This document shows positions 22,892 through 35,600 of a stretch of DNA of 64,000 bases, one piece after another. Below the pieces are notes generated by a model, which saw nothing but the letters and a program-made list of their open reading frames with translations, searched no databases and was not told the origin of the DNA. Within the stretch, counting starts at the first letter, position 1, and each line of letters starts with the position of its first letter. The stretch is from Pristionchus mayeri (taxonomy: Eukaryota > Nematoda > Chromadorea > Rhabditida > Neodiplogasteridae). Both the position numbers and the translations under genes were made by a program. The stretch lies in the NCBI GenBank assembly GCA_036245805.1, contig BTRK01000001.1, positions 18,793,087 to 18,857,086 of the forward strand, written 5' to 3'.

Positions 22892-23345
22892 TTCCCAACT
22901 TGTTCTGTCAACTTACACTTGTACATCCATTGAGAGCGGGGAATTACTAGTCGCTACTAGTTCACACAGGTAAATAGGCCTGGCAAAAGGTGGGAACTCG
23001 AGACCGAATCTCCCAAAATTTACAATGGCCTAGTAGTCTCAATGCAGTGTTTTCCCGCGATATCATATTAAGTACGTACCTTTCAACACTTGCAAAAATA
23101 CCTGTATAATTTCCTTTTTGGTGTATTTCATTTTTACGGCAATTCAACGCGTATTTTGGCACACGTGACAAGTTATCTCACACGATAGAGTGTGATGAGC
23201 AACTTACGCGTATCTTTGCGATCTTTATCGGCCATTGCGTAACGGAATCGGGATACTGAACAGCGTGAGTTAAAAGCAGAAAATGAATGATACAATGAAT
23301 CGAAATCCAAGAGAGAGAAAAGCAAAAGAACGATATGGAAAGGAG
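22892..23345 (-). promoter_or_regulatory. 5' region of reductase B with leader mini-ORF
   Basis: Collinear with 10611-11100. A mini-ORF on the minus strand at about 23235 (MADKDRKDTR) is followed by a consensus donor GTAAGTTG. Conservation of this mini-ORF and of the block between it and the ATG in both copies points to a transcribed leader or regulatory region. No core promoter element can be assigned from sequence alone. Confidence 0.45.
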
Positions 23346-23774
23346 AGCTATATGGGATTGGCGGTGACAACAACTTTACGCAAAAAGTTTGAGAAAGGGA
23401 TTTTCGGAGAATCCATTTTTGAGGTGGAGCTGTCAATTATCCCACACGCCTTGATTTTCTTCTTGATTTTCGAAACAGCAACGATTGGAAAATAAAACGC
23501 AATGAGATACTCGAATGGCTGAGCGAGCGGCGTCAATATTCTCCACTGTCAGCATTATTTCTTCTACCTCTCACACTGTTTTTCACATTCACCGTTCCTT
23601 AGCGACACATTCTACTGAGGCAAGAGGGAAATATGCAATTTATTTTACTCTATATATTTTTCAGCTGATTCGAGATTGAAATCTATCTTTAATATTCTTT
23701 AGTGAGGGGGCATGAGAATACAACTCTGAGGGAGTACAGTATCAAGTACGGTTAGGGAAAACTGTAGGAGGGAC

Positions 23775-26684
23775 TCAGTGCTTGACGAACTCCTTGTACT
23801 TTTCGGGGCATCCCTTGTAGTTCTTGTTCTTCTTCACGATTCCTCTCTGGATGCACACGTAGCCCATCTCCTTCAGGGATTCTGAAGGGTCACGGAACGA
23901 CATTCCCAGCATACGCTGCGCCTGAAGAGATGATCTTTAATCTCTTGCTGGAAACACAAATTATGCAGCTGAACTTTAAGCACTGCGCTAAATACAATAC
24001 ATCGGACATAATCGGCACGGCGTTCCCCTCTTTGAAAAAAGCCCTTATGGAACTTATGGAGGCAGTAAGCTTAAATGAGGAGTAAAGACAAACTTGAAAT
24101 GTTAAATGATTACGACTTTCGCCTCGAAACCCACAGATTTCAATTGAAATCGGTAAGGTTTGAAAACAGAATGTCCAGGTCATTCACAGAGTTGCGTGCT
24201 AATTGCAGCAAAAGTCCTGCGCTACATTTTCTCTCCTTTCCCGACCTCAACCTGTTCCCACTCTTACTCTGGCCATTCCCTCGCATCGTATATCTCAAGG
24301 TCACTAGTTTCAGACCAGTTTAGAATGTGAAGAGGGAAGGGCTCGGAATGTCACATAGCGACGGCACAAACTTTGATCAAACTATGATACAATTGAGCAG
24401 CAAGCAAACTTTTTCCCATTCATATTTCTACTAAATAACCATTGCAACAATTGATCTGTTGGATTTCTAATATCGATCAAAGATATGGTCAACTCCATTA
24501 CTTCTCATATTCTTTTTCCTTTATTCCCGCTTTAAATTCCGAGAAATCAAAACATACTTTGCTGTTGTCGAACTTGATCTCGTTGTTCAGTCTGTCGACC
24601 GCTGATGCAGCCTTAATTATATAATTGGTCATTTAAACAATTAATTTTATTCCTAATTTGCAACTCGCCTGCTTGTCGAAGATGCCCATGAAGCGCACGA
24701 CTGGAGCTTCGAGGCATGGAGTGCAATATCCTGAGAAAAATATTAGTTTATCATTGTCTTCTTATTTTCCAAAAATAGTATTTTCCCGTTATTATCATAT
24801 ACGTAATTTAGTCAGCTCCGAGTTCTACATCTCAGACTCACATTTTTGTTTCGAAAATTTGGTAATCTTTGATATTTTTCACCGTGTTCTTTGAACTCCT
24901 TGCCGAGTACGCGCGAGATGTCTTTAAACCAGTACGAGGGCTGGCTGGCTGTTATGAAACGATGACCGTCTGTAGAGATCAAATATCGGACGGAGAAAAT
25001 TATTGATTTGGTGTATATCTTTAGAATTCAATAACCTACGGCGAGCTATGAAAAATTGCTGATTTTCTTACCCGCCTCCTGGTTTAGCATCGCCCTGACG
25101 TGCATCTCGGCAACGTCGCGCACATCGACGAGAGCGATCTGGACAGGGAGTGAAAAGGAATCTGATGATTCTCAAATTCGTTATATAATTGATTGAATAA
25201 CGATTACTTACAAACACGCTCATGCTAATTTGTGAAATTTAAAAGAATTGGTGATTCAAGTGAAAGATAAGATACCTGAATAGGCGGGCACGCGGGCATC
25301 TCATGTTGCAGGAGCTGACGGATGATCTACAAGGATTACGGTAGAAAATCAATCGATAAATGATAAGTTCTTCTTACCGAGATGCTGGATCCCTGCTCGT
25401 CGATGAGAGGAGGGCCTATCACGAGCACAGGATTGATCGAAGTGAGCTGAATTATGGTTATGAATTCAAATTCTAATTAACAAACCAGTGAAAAAACATG
25501 GTCAAAATTGAGAAATTTCGAAAATCGTAACCGTGCTTACCCTGAACTTGTTGTCTCCATCCGGGATCTCCTTGTGGAATTTCCAAGCTTCCCTCTCTGA
25601 CATTGTCTTGCTCTTGGCGTAGAGATCGACCTGAGGGATCAAACATCAACTTGGATCAACCGGGTTTACAAAGATCATTCGATCCTCACTCTTTTATCTT
25701 CGAGATTCGTCCAATCCTCCTCATTGAAGGTCCGGTTCTGATCGTGGCCCTCTGTTAAAGATAAGAGATCGGAAGATAAACTCCCAACGTCCCACTGACC
25801 ATTGATAGAGTAAACGGAGGAAGTGAGCACAACCTTCTGGACGCTCGGACATTTAGCAGCAGCCTGAGAGATAGTAGATTATTTCCATGACATTACATTA
25901 AGACGATTTTCTGCCTACCTCTCTCTAACAACGAATATAAAATACGGATGTTCACAACCGTTTATTTGCAAATTTAACCTTGAGCACGTTGAGGGTTCCA
26001 TTGATGGCCGTCGTGACTACAGTCTCATCAGCAACCATCGGGAAGGGAGAGGCGACGTGCAGTACGAAGTCACAACCAGAGACAGCACTGAAACAAGAAA
26101 GAAGCAATCGTCTGACTCTCTTCAGTTTGCACGCTTTCTCGCCGGTCAGAGAGACGAGAGAGCGTGCAAAATGAAGAGAGTCAGACGATTGCTCCAAGAA
26201 AGTGATAGTTGACCTCTATTATGAATCCAACATCACGGTTTGACGTTACGGTTTGCCTTGTGTGGACTAGAGTAAAAGATCAAGGATCAGCTGACTTGGC
26301 CCATCCAGCCTCCTTCATCAGGTCTGCCTCGACGAGCTCTAGACGACCGTCGACGTCGAGCTTGCGAATTGGATCGATCTACAATGACAAGACAAGTTAA
26401 CTCTTTCTAACCATCTCGCCAACTTTTCCGTGACCTTAGAACATTTCACTTCCTACAAGATTTCTTAGCGAATTTCCCTTCCCATTACAACGAAACCACT
26501 TATGAGGGTTATGCACTGGTTCTAGTAATCCATCCTAAATATTCCCTCCCCCCCACTTTGATCTCTCTCACCTTGGCCGCATTTTTGAGCGAGCGCACAG
26601 TTCCTCTCACTCTGAATCCCTTCTTGAGAAGATTGAGAACGACGTGGGAAGCGACGTATCCAGAAGCACCCGTCACCAGCACCA
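23775..26684 (-). CDS. Reductase copy C: NAD(P)-dependent extended SDR with disrupted start
   Basis: Thirteen exons at about 26684-26572, 26378-26296, 26089-25979, 25866-25801, 25754-25692, 25632-25546, 25449-25380, 25327-25277, 25136-25074, 24970-24886, 24732-24668, 24612-24558 and 23921-23775, with the phases of copy B. Motifs: VLVTGASGYVASH, RGTVRS, LTSSVYSIN, YAKSK (catalytic), NPVLVIGPPLIDEQ, CPEKYKEFVKH at the end. Oddities: the ancestral donor after NLE is lost and a GTGAGG nine bases on would add three codons (DKR). The normal start MAC is separated from exon 1: exon 1 now begins TGGTGCTGGTGACG after a CTTCAG, while ATGGCATGTTGA (a stop after MAC) lies 190 bp upstream at 26881-26870. 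The gene therefore needs a new start or is untranslated. A hAT-like MITE sits in intron 2. Confidence 0.75.
26102..26194. mobile_element. hAT-like MITE (hairpin family 1) in reductase C intron 2
   Basis: A 93-bp near-perfect hairpin with ends AAGCAATCGTCTGACTCTCT and its inverse. It is flanked by an 8-bp direct repeat CAAGAAAG (26094-26101 and 26195-26202), the target duplication size of the hAT superfamily. Copies A and B lack it in the same intron. Same family as 47343-47435. Confidence 0.8.
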
Positions 26685-26691
26685 CTGAAGG

Positions 26692-26870
26692 AGTGATCTT
26701 TGATCTCTGTCACTCTTTACTAAGCGATTGTTTCCTCTACTCTGAGCACCACTCAACGAGTGACCTTCGATTCTTGTATCCTTTCAATTTTGTTCATGTT
26801 TTTCCCTGTTTTATGACACAACTAACTAAGGAACTTTAACTGGTAATTTGATACAGGCACCAGCACCACT
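26692..26870. other. Insert splitting the first codons of reductase C
   Basis: The 12-bp block GTGGTGCTGGTG occurs at both borders of this interval (minus strand), so the start of exon 1 was duplicated when about 180 bp were inserted. A third partial copy of the block (GAGCACCACTCAACGAG) lies inside at about 26748. The minus-strand end of the insert next to exon 1 reads like an acceptor (CCTTCAG), so an intron-like gain is possible, but the in-frame TGA right after MAC argues against a simple spliced rescue. Confidence 0.5.
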
Positions 26871-26929
26871 CAACATGCCATTTTTCAATAAGTACAAGGT
26901 ACAAACATATATGTATATATACAATCTTA

Positions 26930-28252
26930 TATACATATGAGGGACTTTTTCAGTCAGTGAACATATGCTTGGCAAAGTGCGAAAAATCGAGATCGTCCTA
27001 AATGTGCCCACATGTAGTACTCGACGAACATAGCTCGGGTGCCACATCCGGAGTGTTCTAGATCGCTCTCTGTGAAATGGGACACACTTGTGTCAGAAAG
27101 TTGAAATTTCGAATTTTGTCATTTCGAAACCGATTTGAATCACTGATGTCTCAAAAAATCACTAATATTCCATTGATTATATGTTACAAATTCTAGAATG
27201 ATTGGGCATCAACTCGTGAACAGCGAAAATAAATTTTTGAAAATTGATAATTAATTCAGATGGGTGGGTAGATACGTTTTTTATTGCATTATTACCTAGA
27301 GCGGCACACTTACTATTCACATAAAAAAATAAAAGGAAATTAAAAATACAGTTTGTGAGAAACCGTCAAAAATGTTTAAAAAGTCAGTTCTCGATCATCC
27401 CGAAACTACCGTACTCTAGTGGCGAGAGAGTGTGCAGAATGAAGAGAGGATTACACGGATGTCAGGATTACTGTATGTCTACGGTAGCAGGATTACCGTA
27501 TGTCTGTCTAAATTCATTCCAGGCTGTCCGGCCTCTATTGTGCCACTACGGGTTAATTGGCACCATTTGGTGTATCTACAATATCAGTGTTACAGTAGTT
27601 CAGACTACGGGAGCCGAGAAATTAAAGCTGACACAGTCTGAATGGTGTGACTCATGTAACCTTAGGAAGATCCAACAAAATCTACCGTAGATGTTCAATA
27701 ATCCTGCAATGAGTGCAATCGTCTCTTCATTCTGCACACTCTCTTGCCATTAGAGTACGGTAGTTTCGGGATGATCGAGAACTGACTTTTTAAACATTTT
27801 TGACGGTTTCTCACAAACTGTATTTTTAATTTATTTTTATTTTTTTTATGTGCATAGTAAGTGTGCCGCTCTAGGTAATAATGCAATAAAACACGTATCT
27901 ACCCACCCATCTGAATTAATTATCAATTTTCAAAAATTTATTTTCGCCGTTTCTTCACGAGTTGATGCCCAATCATTATAGAATTTGTCACATATAATCA
28001 ATGGAATATTAGTGATTTTTTGAGACATCAGTGATTCAAATCGGTTTCGAAATGACAAAATTCGAAATTTCAACTTTCTGACACAAGTGTGTCCCATTTC
28101 ACAGAGAGCGATCTAGAACACTCCGGATGTGGCACCCGAGCTATGTTCGTCGAGTACTACATGTGGGCACATTTAGGACGGTTTCGATTTTTCGCACTTT
28201 GCCAAGGGTATCTACAAATATGTTCACTGAGTCAAAAAGTCTCTCATATATA
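26930..28252. repeat. Long palindrome 1 (about 520-bp arms)
   Basis: The left arm (about 26930-27448) and the right arm (about 27719-28252) are inverted copies with very few differences (for example GGCACCCGAGCTATGTTCGT in the right arm and its inverse in the left). The 270-bp spacer carries short repeats of the type CAGGATTACxGTATGTC. The inner arm ends carry AGAGTGTGCAGAATGAAGAG, resembling the core of the hAT-like hairpin MITEs elsewhere. It lies between the displaced reductase C start and its leader mini-ORF (MANNKDRK, about 28413). No protein frame is convincing. Confidence 0.85.
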
Positions 28253-28339
28253 CATCAATCTTTCTTGTCAAAGTGGACAAAATATTTGTCAACGTGTACT
28301 CTCATAGTAAATTGCACTTAGAGAAAAATACCTGACCAA

Positions 28340-29330
28340 TTCGTCTTTTTTGCCGTTTTTAATTTTTTTATGACACGACGAAAGACGTATTTTCGATCTT
28401 TGTTGTTGGCCATTGTGCAGTGAAATCCGGAGACTGCGATAACTTTTAGTGTATGGGAAAAGGTAGAAAACGAATGGTGTAATGAATCGTAAACCAATAG
28501 AGAGATAAAGAACGAGAGAGAACGAAGGAGAGTAACAGGGAAAATGGCGGTGACAATAACAACATTTTGGTGCGATTTCCGGAGAATCCACATTTTATTG
28601 CAATATTGTAACAGGTAGGCGGAAGAGTCAACCATCCCAATACCCCTCCTCATGTTTCGAGCCAGAAAAGATAGAGAAATATAACGCAATGGAAAAAGAA
28701 ATACTCGACTGGCAGGGTGAAAGTCGTCAATATTCTACCTGATTTATCATCATATATCTTTTCCTCTCGCTCTATCACTGTTTTTCACATCGACCGTTCC
28801 CTTAGCGACCCATTCTATTAGGGTAGGAGGAGTTTAATTTCATCCCTCAGTTGACGGTATCATAGAACTATGTATATTTTATGTTTCGTGCTCGAGCGCG
28901 TTTTACCGGTCAGTTGAATAAGCGGAAACTTTTCGATCTTAATGTCTCATGTGTGTGAAAAGGGAGAAAATGAATGACACTGCGAAAAAACATAGAGAGA
29001 AGGGAAGAGAATGAGAGAGAGAACGATTGAGAGTTATAAGGATTAATGGTGGCAATAAAACATTTGTGAAGGGGTTTCCGGAGAATAATTCTTTGCGTTA
29101 GTGTAGAAAGGAGGCGGAAGAGTAAATTATCATAATTCCCCCCTCCTTGACTTTCAAGCCAGAAAAGATAGGAGAATAGAACAAAAGAAGAAGAAAAGAA
29201 ATAAATACAAAAGAAATACACGAATAGCAGAGTGAAAGATGTCAATATTTTAACAGCAATGTCAATATATATTTTTCATCTCGCTTTTGCACTGTTTTAC
29301 GACGGTAGGAGGATAATATCTCTCAATCGA
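28340..29330 (-). promoter_or_regulatory. Leader region of reductase C, itself tandemly duplicated
   Basis: 28340-28740 is collinear with the leader of reductase B at 23215-23560 (mini-ORF MANNKDRKYVFRR replacing MADKDRKDTR; shared blocks such as TTCCGGAGAATCCA). A second, weaker copy follows at about 28900-29260 (AAGGGAGAAAATGAATGACA, TTTCCGGAGAATAA). No gene body follows the second copy, so it is a decayed tandem duplicate. No further coding sequence is seen to about 29680. Confidence 0.5.
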
Positions 29331-29688
29331 CGTTATACAATTATTTTGCAGATATTTGTTTCGTCATACATGCTCTAAGTATGAAGTGCTTTTAATTTTT
29401 TTCAAATGATCATTGGACATTCGAAAATATGTATTTTTAGATCATAAGCTCTTTATCATAGACACTTCGACACACATTTAAATGAGATCGAAATTGTGCG
29501 TATGCATGAAAGTAAGGAAATACAGCCACATTCGTCGAAATGATCGATTAAACGACATGCGGCGATATTATAATTAACATCTTCATAATCAATGTTAGAC
29601 TAATTGAAAAGTGCACCAAACAATAACTAACGCTGAAAATACGTCTTAATCGACAGAGACATATATAAATTAGCATTTATATTAATTT

Positions 29689-32600
29689 TCAGGTCCTTTT
29701 CTCAGGAGTTTTGGGAGATTTTGTGGAGTCCCTCTTCTCCTCTCTCTTCTGCTTTCCCTCCTTCTTTTTCTTTCCCTCTTTTGATCTCTGCTCCTCGTCT
29801 TCCGAATCGGCGAACGAATCGTAGTCGTTGTCCGGCTCCAGATTAACAACGAAAGGCTGCAATGTTTGCCTCACACTTGACCTATAGCCTTGGCACAGCG
29901 TCGGATGAGAACTATGACGTCATGCCGAAATTGATATAGCAAAGGGTGCATGACGTCATAGTTCTCATCCGACCTAGTGCCATAGCGTTTCGATATGCAA
30001 GTGTCTAAAATATTCGTACATTGCTCATTGTAGAAGTGATAATTTACTATCATTTACTGATCATTAATTTATAAATGTTAGCTCACCTTCTTGTTCTTTC
30101 TGATGGGACAGTTAGGCTCATCACATCTGAAAATAAATCAACATCGAAATGAATATTCAAACAATGAATTGTTCATTTACAAAAAACTATGTTCTCTCAA
30201 ATCAGATTTATTTCAAGCTCTATTACTCACTCGCAGGCGTCTAGCTTGGCAGATGTGAATGGTTTCCCCTCCGCTAGGGCCCCATCAAGCGCATGTCCTT
30301 CGTAGTTCCAAGTGAGTTCCTCCCCTGCGATTGAATGGGATTGGATGGGTTTTACGTAGAGTCAATAATTCTGATCACCGTATCTTCATTTAATTCACTC
30401 TCATCTCAATCGAACGGACAAGGGAGTGCGTGAAATGAAGAGATGGTAACCCGAATTGTGAACTCGAGTTGGATCCCAAATTAAGATAAAATTGTAGAGA
30501 AGTATTTTTTTAAAAGAAATTTCACCAGAAAGAGAAAGTGCGAGAACTAAGTGATCGAATTATGATGCTACTTCAATCAATATTTCTCACCACATCGAAG
30601 ATCTTTTGCTGCGAAGAAGGCTGTCCTGTGGAGACCACTCGAGCGACGACCTATGTACGTGACCACCCTCTGCAAATTATATTTATTGTTAATTTTAATT
30701 ATATATTAAAATCAATTACCTTCATCACTGGACGGCAAGCGTGGCTGTTGAAGCGGGCCTCGTTTGCCTATAATATGTGCTTCTTCAAAATCAAAAATTC
30801 ACGAACATGTAACAGAGATGATTTTTTATGTGAGACGTTTGAAAATTCTTGAAACTCGCCACTTCCAGTCCGTTGAGAACCAGATGCCGATGGGTGTAGC
30901 CGTAGTCCACACTTCCCTCTCCCTGCTTTCGGGCGTTGGTGCCCTGAGATAATAGTAGTTTGATTTTAAGATAAATAAAAGTGCAGTAAAATGATGCATA
31001 TATGAATAAACTCACTTTCAATAAGCTCACGTAAAATGATGCATATATGAATAAGCTCACTTTCATGGAGGTGTCCACGATAGAGGAGGACTGTTCATGT
31101 GCGTAGGTCTGACTCATTCTACGGTTCTCATTGTGCGAGTAGAGCTGAAATTAAATTGTTACAATTTACATTTTTGCGATTCAACATTTGCAAAAATATA
31201 ACTCATTTTGTCGTACCTTAGCTACATATTCATGGACGAAATCGCCCTCATTCATGTCGGTGAAGATGCGATTGGTCCATCCCTTGGAGTGATGATTGAA
31301 GACGATGAGGGGAACTTGACGACCTCGCTGCAATCACTTCTTCAAAAATCAATAATGGTAGATCTACCGACCTGGACAGTTCTCGTGCTGCACTTCTCTA
31401 CTTCGCACGGGCAACTATCGCCGCACTCGATTCGACTCGAGTGATCGGAGTTCTGAATCGGGGTTGCTTATGAAAAAAGAGAAACTTGGTCAATTTTTAA
31501 AAATTCGACAAAAGGATTTTTCCTACTGAGTAGCGATGCTTACATTACCACGCGATCAACGACCTACATATATCCGTCGATTACTAATTACTGGAGTATG
31601 CTATTTCACCGTTACCTTTTCATTGCACTTGCACTTCCATTTCGAAGTCGGCCGATCGCAGTCACACAAGAACGCGCAACTAAAGTAAATAAATTATCAA
31701 ATTATATAAAACAATACGTTTCTTGTAAAATATAAACAATAATTCATATAAAATACCGCTGATTGATGCCATCGATGTTGCCCTTCTCGAGCGCTTTCTC
31801 CACTCTTCTCGAAAGTTGAGGATAGTTGGTGAACTGAAAACGAAATTGACATTAAAATTTAAAAAAAAACGAAAACCCATTTAATCGTCTCTGAACTATT
31901 CACCGAGAAAGAGCCGATGGAGCTGTCCTCAAATTCATACTTCTTCCCAGTCCAATCAGCGATATAGAGAGGAGGCGCACCGTCCACCTTGTTGATCTTA
32001 ATTTCAATAATGTGATTGTTTAACAATTTCCAAATGAATAAGGTGTATTTACTTACCTCATTGAGATCGTGCTGGAGAGCCAACAACTTAGTGCGGAGAA
32101 CAGCGAGCTGAAAATTCTCGAGGTATTCTTGTCATAAATATTCCATGGATGGTGATTAAAGTTGGATCTCCTAGTGCCAGAAGGAGTATGTTTTTATGCA
32201 ATCTTTCAGAAGACTCGTGATAAAGAATAGCTGCTTCTCTCACCCTGCTCATGCCGAATCGATTGCCCTTGCCTGGAGAGGTCAGATACCGGGAGGGGTA
32301 CACCTTATCATAGGGTACTCCCTGTCTCTCGCATTCCTCCCGAACGACTGCTTCCATCTGAAGTAACCATTACTTAAATCGTGAAATAGGAAGCTAGATT
32401 GGGCCAAGTTATAATAATAAACTTTGACTTTCCAACAGGACTAAATATGCTATAACTCGCCTGGTCAAAAGCCATTTGCGTCTGGACGAATTCGGAAATG
32501 GCGCGATTGTATTCATTGGTAGCAGCCGCGTAGTCGACCCACTCCGCCCGAGGAAATCCCTTGTAGACGATCAGAAGCTGCAGATTATCATTTGGTGAGA

Positions 32601-35600
32601 ATAAAGGACCGGTGAGAATAAAGGACAACAATAATGTGGCTCTCGCGTGGTGGTGAAAATTACTTATGTATTAGTGAAAAGATCGCACCTTGCACTCCAA
32701 TTTCAGCGACGTCCACTTCATTCCAGGATCAGTGGAGCCAACAATATAATCGATTTCGAAATCCTGATATTTAAGTTTTATTGATATTTTTCACTGTTAA
32801 ACAATTTTTGTGTTGATTTTTGAATACTAACCTGCCCATTCTTAGTCATAGTAGCCGCTCTATTGATCCACGTCTTCTTCGTTTCTTTATCGCCCATATT
32901 GATCTGGAATGGGACCATTCGATATTCAAAGTGACAAAAGCATAGATTCACCCTAGGCGCTGAAATTAAAAGATGCCAAGATATCTAATTTAGATCTAAT
33001 CGAACCTCTTCGAGATGGGTTGGTTTCTGTCTATTCTTCTGTTCCATCTTTAGAATGTACGCCTTTCCGGGGTAATACAGATCAAACTCCTGCAAATAAT
33101 GACCGAATTTTTGTTTAAACTAGTGAATTCGCAATTTTAATTACGAATAATATTTTTTAACAATTCTGAATAGTACCTTTATAGCCGTGTTAATTTCCTG
33201 CATTACAAGCTCATCGCCCGTCACTCTTCTGCTCTTCTAAATTTCTACGTGATTATTTGTAGCAAAAAATCGTTTTTTCAACATTTAGAAAAATAGTTGA
33301 TTCATAGCAAATAGAGCAAAATATTTAACAAATCAAAATATACCTTGCTTCCTTTCCTAGGGCTCTTGATCTGTGCATCGGAAGGGCAAGATGACTATAA
33401 ATGCCACTTTTTTTCCGATTTATAACGAATTTTCACCTCTTTATCGATCGAATCAATCGATGATCTTCGTCTCTTTCTGGTCAGCAACTGAAATTTCATA
33501 ATTATTTTAATTTAAAAATATTTTATTGTTTAATTAAGGAGATATAATGCTAATCAAAGGTTATTGAATAATTCAAATATGAAATATGACTTGCCTTTTT
33601 GTTTTCCATCGAAGAACAGGATTCATCGTCCATGGGCTCGTCGTCCATCGGTTCTTCCTTCACTTTGAATTGGAACGGCCTTGTAAATGTGAATTCCTGA
33701 AAGGAAGATTGGTAAAACAGCAAATAATTTTGCGCTATTATAATATCAATAAAATGGGAAATACGGCAAAAGTTTACATTGGCGTTAATTAGAGGCTTGA
33801 TAGGTGAACTTGTTCTTTGTTCCTCCATGGCATTTCTCGTCCCGCTGGCGTCATCTCGATTATCGGCAATGGCAGCAGGAGCAGTGGCACTCTGAACCTG
33901 GATTTATTTATTTTCTCGATAAAGCAATGCATTTTTTTTCGATTAAAACAATTAACATTTGGCCATATTCTCACGCAAAAACGTACCTGCGCCACAGCGA
34001 TGTTCCCTTGCTTAGACGGTTCTCCTTCATCAATGCTAGTCTGAACTCCCGCATTCTGAGGGGCCTGAATTAGATTTATTTTTTCATGGCAAATCTATGT
34101 GATCATGCCAGTACTCCATTTTTTTAAAATTTATAATCTTCTAACTTTCCGACATCGCTGGAAATTCCAGACTTTAATAGGACACATTATTTAATCTTGC
34201 AACATTTTAATGACCTTATTTTCCTGATTCTTTGCTCGTGTTTTGCCCACTTCCGCAAGCATTTTGGTGGTTTCAATAATTTCCTGAAGTTGCTTGAATT
34301 ACAATTCAGAACTTGTTTGAGACTGTTCATAATTTGTAAAACATATTCATCCAAACTTCATTGCATTTTTTTGTATTAATCAATTAGAGAAAGCATTTCA
34401 TTCTTACTCTAGCTATATGAAAAAAATGTTTCATAATTTTCATTCTGCAATCACCTCATCGGTAAATATGCCGTCAACGATGGAAATCGGTTCCTCAATG
34501 ACCCGTTCAAAATGCACTTCGTAAAGCGTGTCTGTATCCTTCTCGTCAGTGCTCGTGTCAGGAGTCACCTGTTATTACACCCCCACATTTCCATTTATAC
34601 AGAGACGCTCAGAGCTTGCTTGGGTTAATGCATTGTTCAACAAAAAGCAGGTTCGAATATATATTTGACTCTTTCCATTATTAACGTACCTTCCCATCGC
34701 ATATATTTTCGCTACTCGGCAGGTCTTTTTCACGATCTCCTTCAATCGGAGGGATGGATGGGTGCTGAAATTGTTTTTTTTAAAATAGAGCATATTTATT
34801 GAAAAATGAATAATGTAATTACTCTTCTATCCTGGAAACGATTCCATTTACTACTCACCTCTCTTATATTCGTCACGGAGTGATCATTCAATTCCCTTTC
34901 TTTCATTTGCTCCTCGGTGAAGCCGCGAGGCGCGTTTCCTTCTCTACCCTCGCGTTCTGAAAATTAACTCAATATTTTCTGAAAATTTACTCAATATATG
35001 CTCTATATTGGCTGTTTCTACTCATTTCCTGATCCAAACACATGTTCATCTAAATAATTTGTCCAAGGTCATCATACCAAATTAAAACGAAAAAGGTAAA
35101 CCGAACCCATTGCATATTGATCCATTAATGAATCATTGATAGTTGAGTTCCTCAACGTCAATTCGTGTATCTGTAAAATACAATATCTCGATACGATATA
35201 TCAGATATTCAAGCAATTACAAACATCGGTTGCTAAGCTTAACTTTAAACTCTGATGAATGAAATATACGAAAATTTAATATATATAAAAATGAAAATTC
35301 AAAATATTTCCAAGCATAACTCTTGATTCTTTCATAATCTCAAGTGTTTCACCTGTTCCTCGGTCATCGTCGAATCAACAGGTGAATTGTTCAGTGCTGC
35401 AGTCTGAAAAAAATGTTTTTTCTGTGTTCCCTTTATTTTCATTAAAGGAGGACTGAAGGCAAAGTTCAACTTTGAACCCTTTCATAGCCACGACCTAGCT
35501 CCTCTTAACGACTAAAGGTTCTGAAAAAATACATTCATATCTCTACTCTCAACCGAGTTAAGATCAGTTGGCTGAGTGTCATGGACGCTTGTGGGACAGG

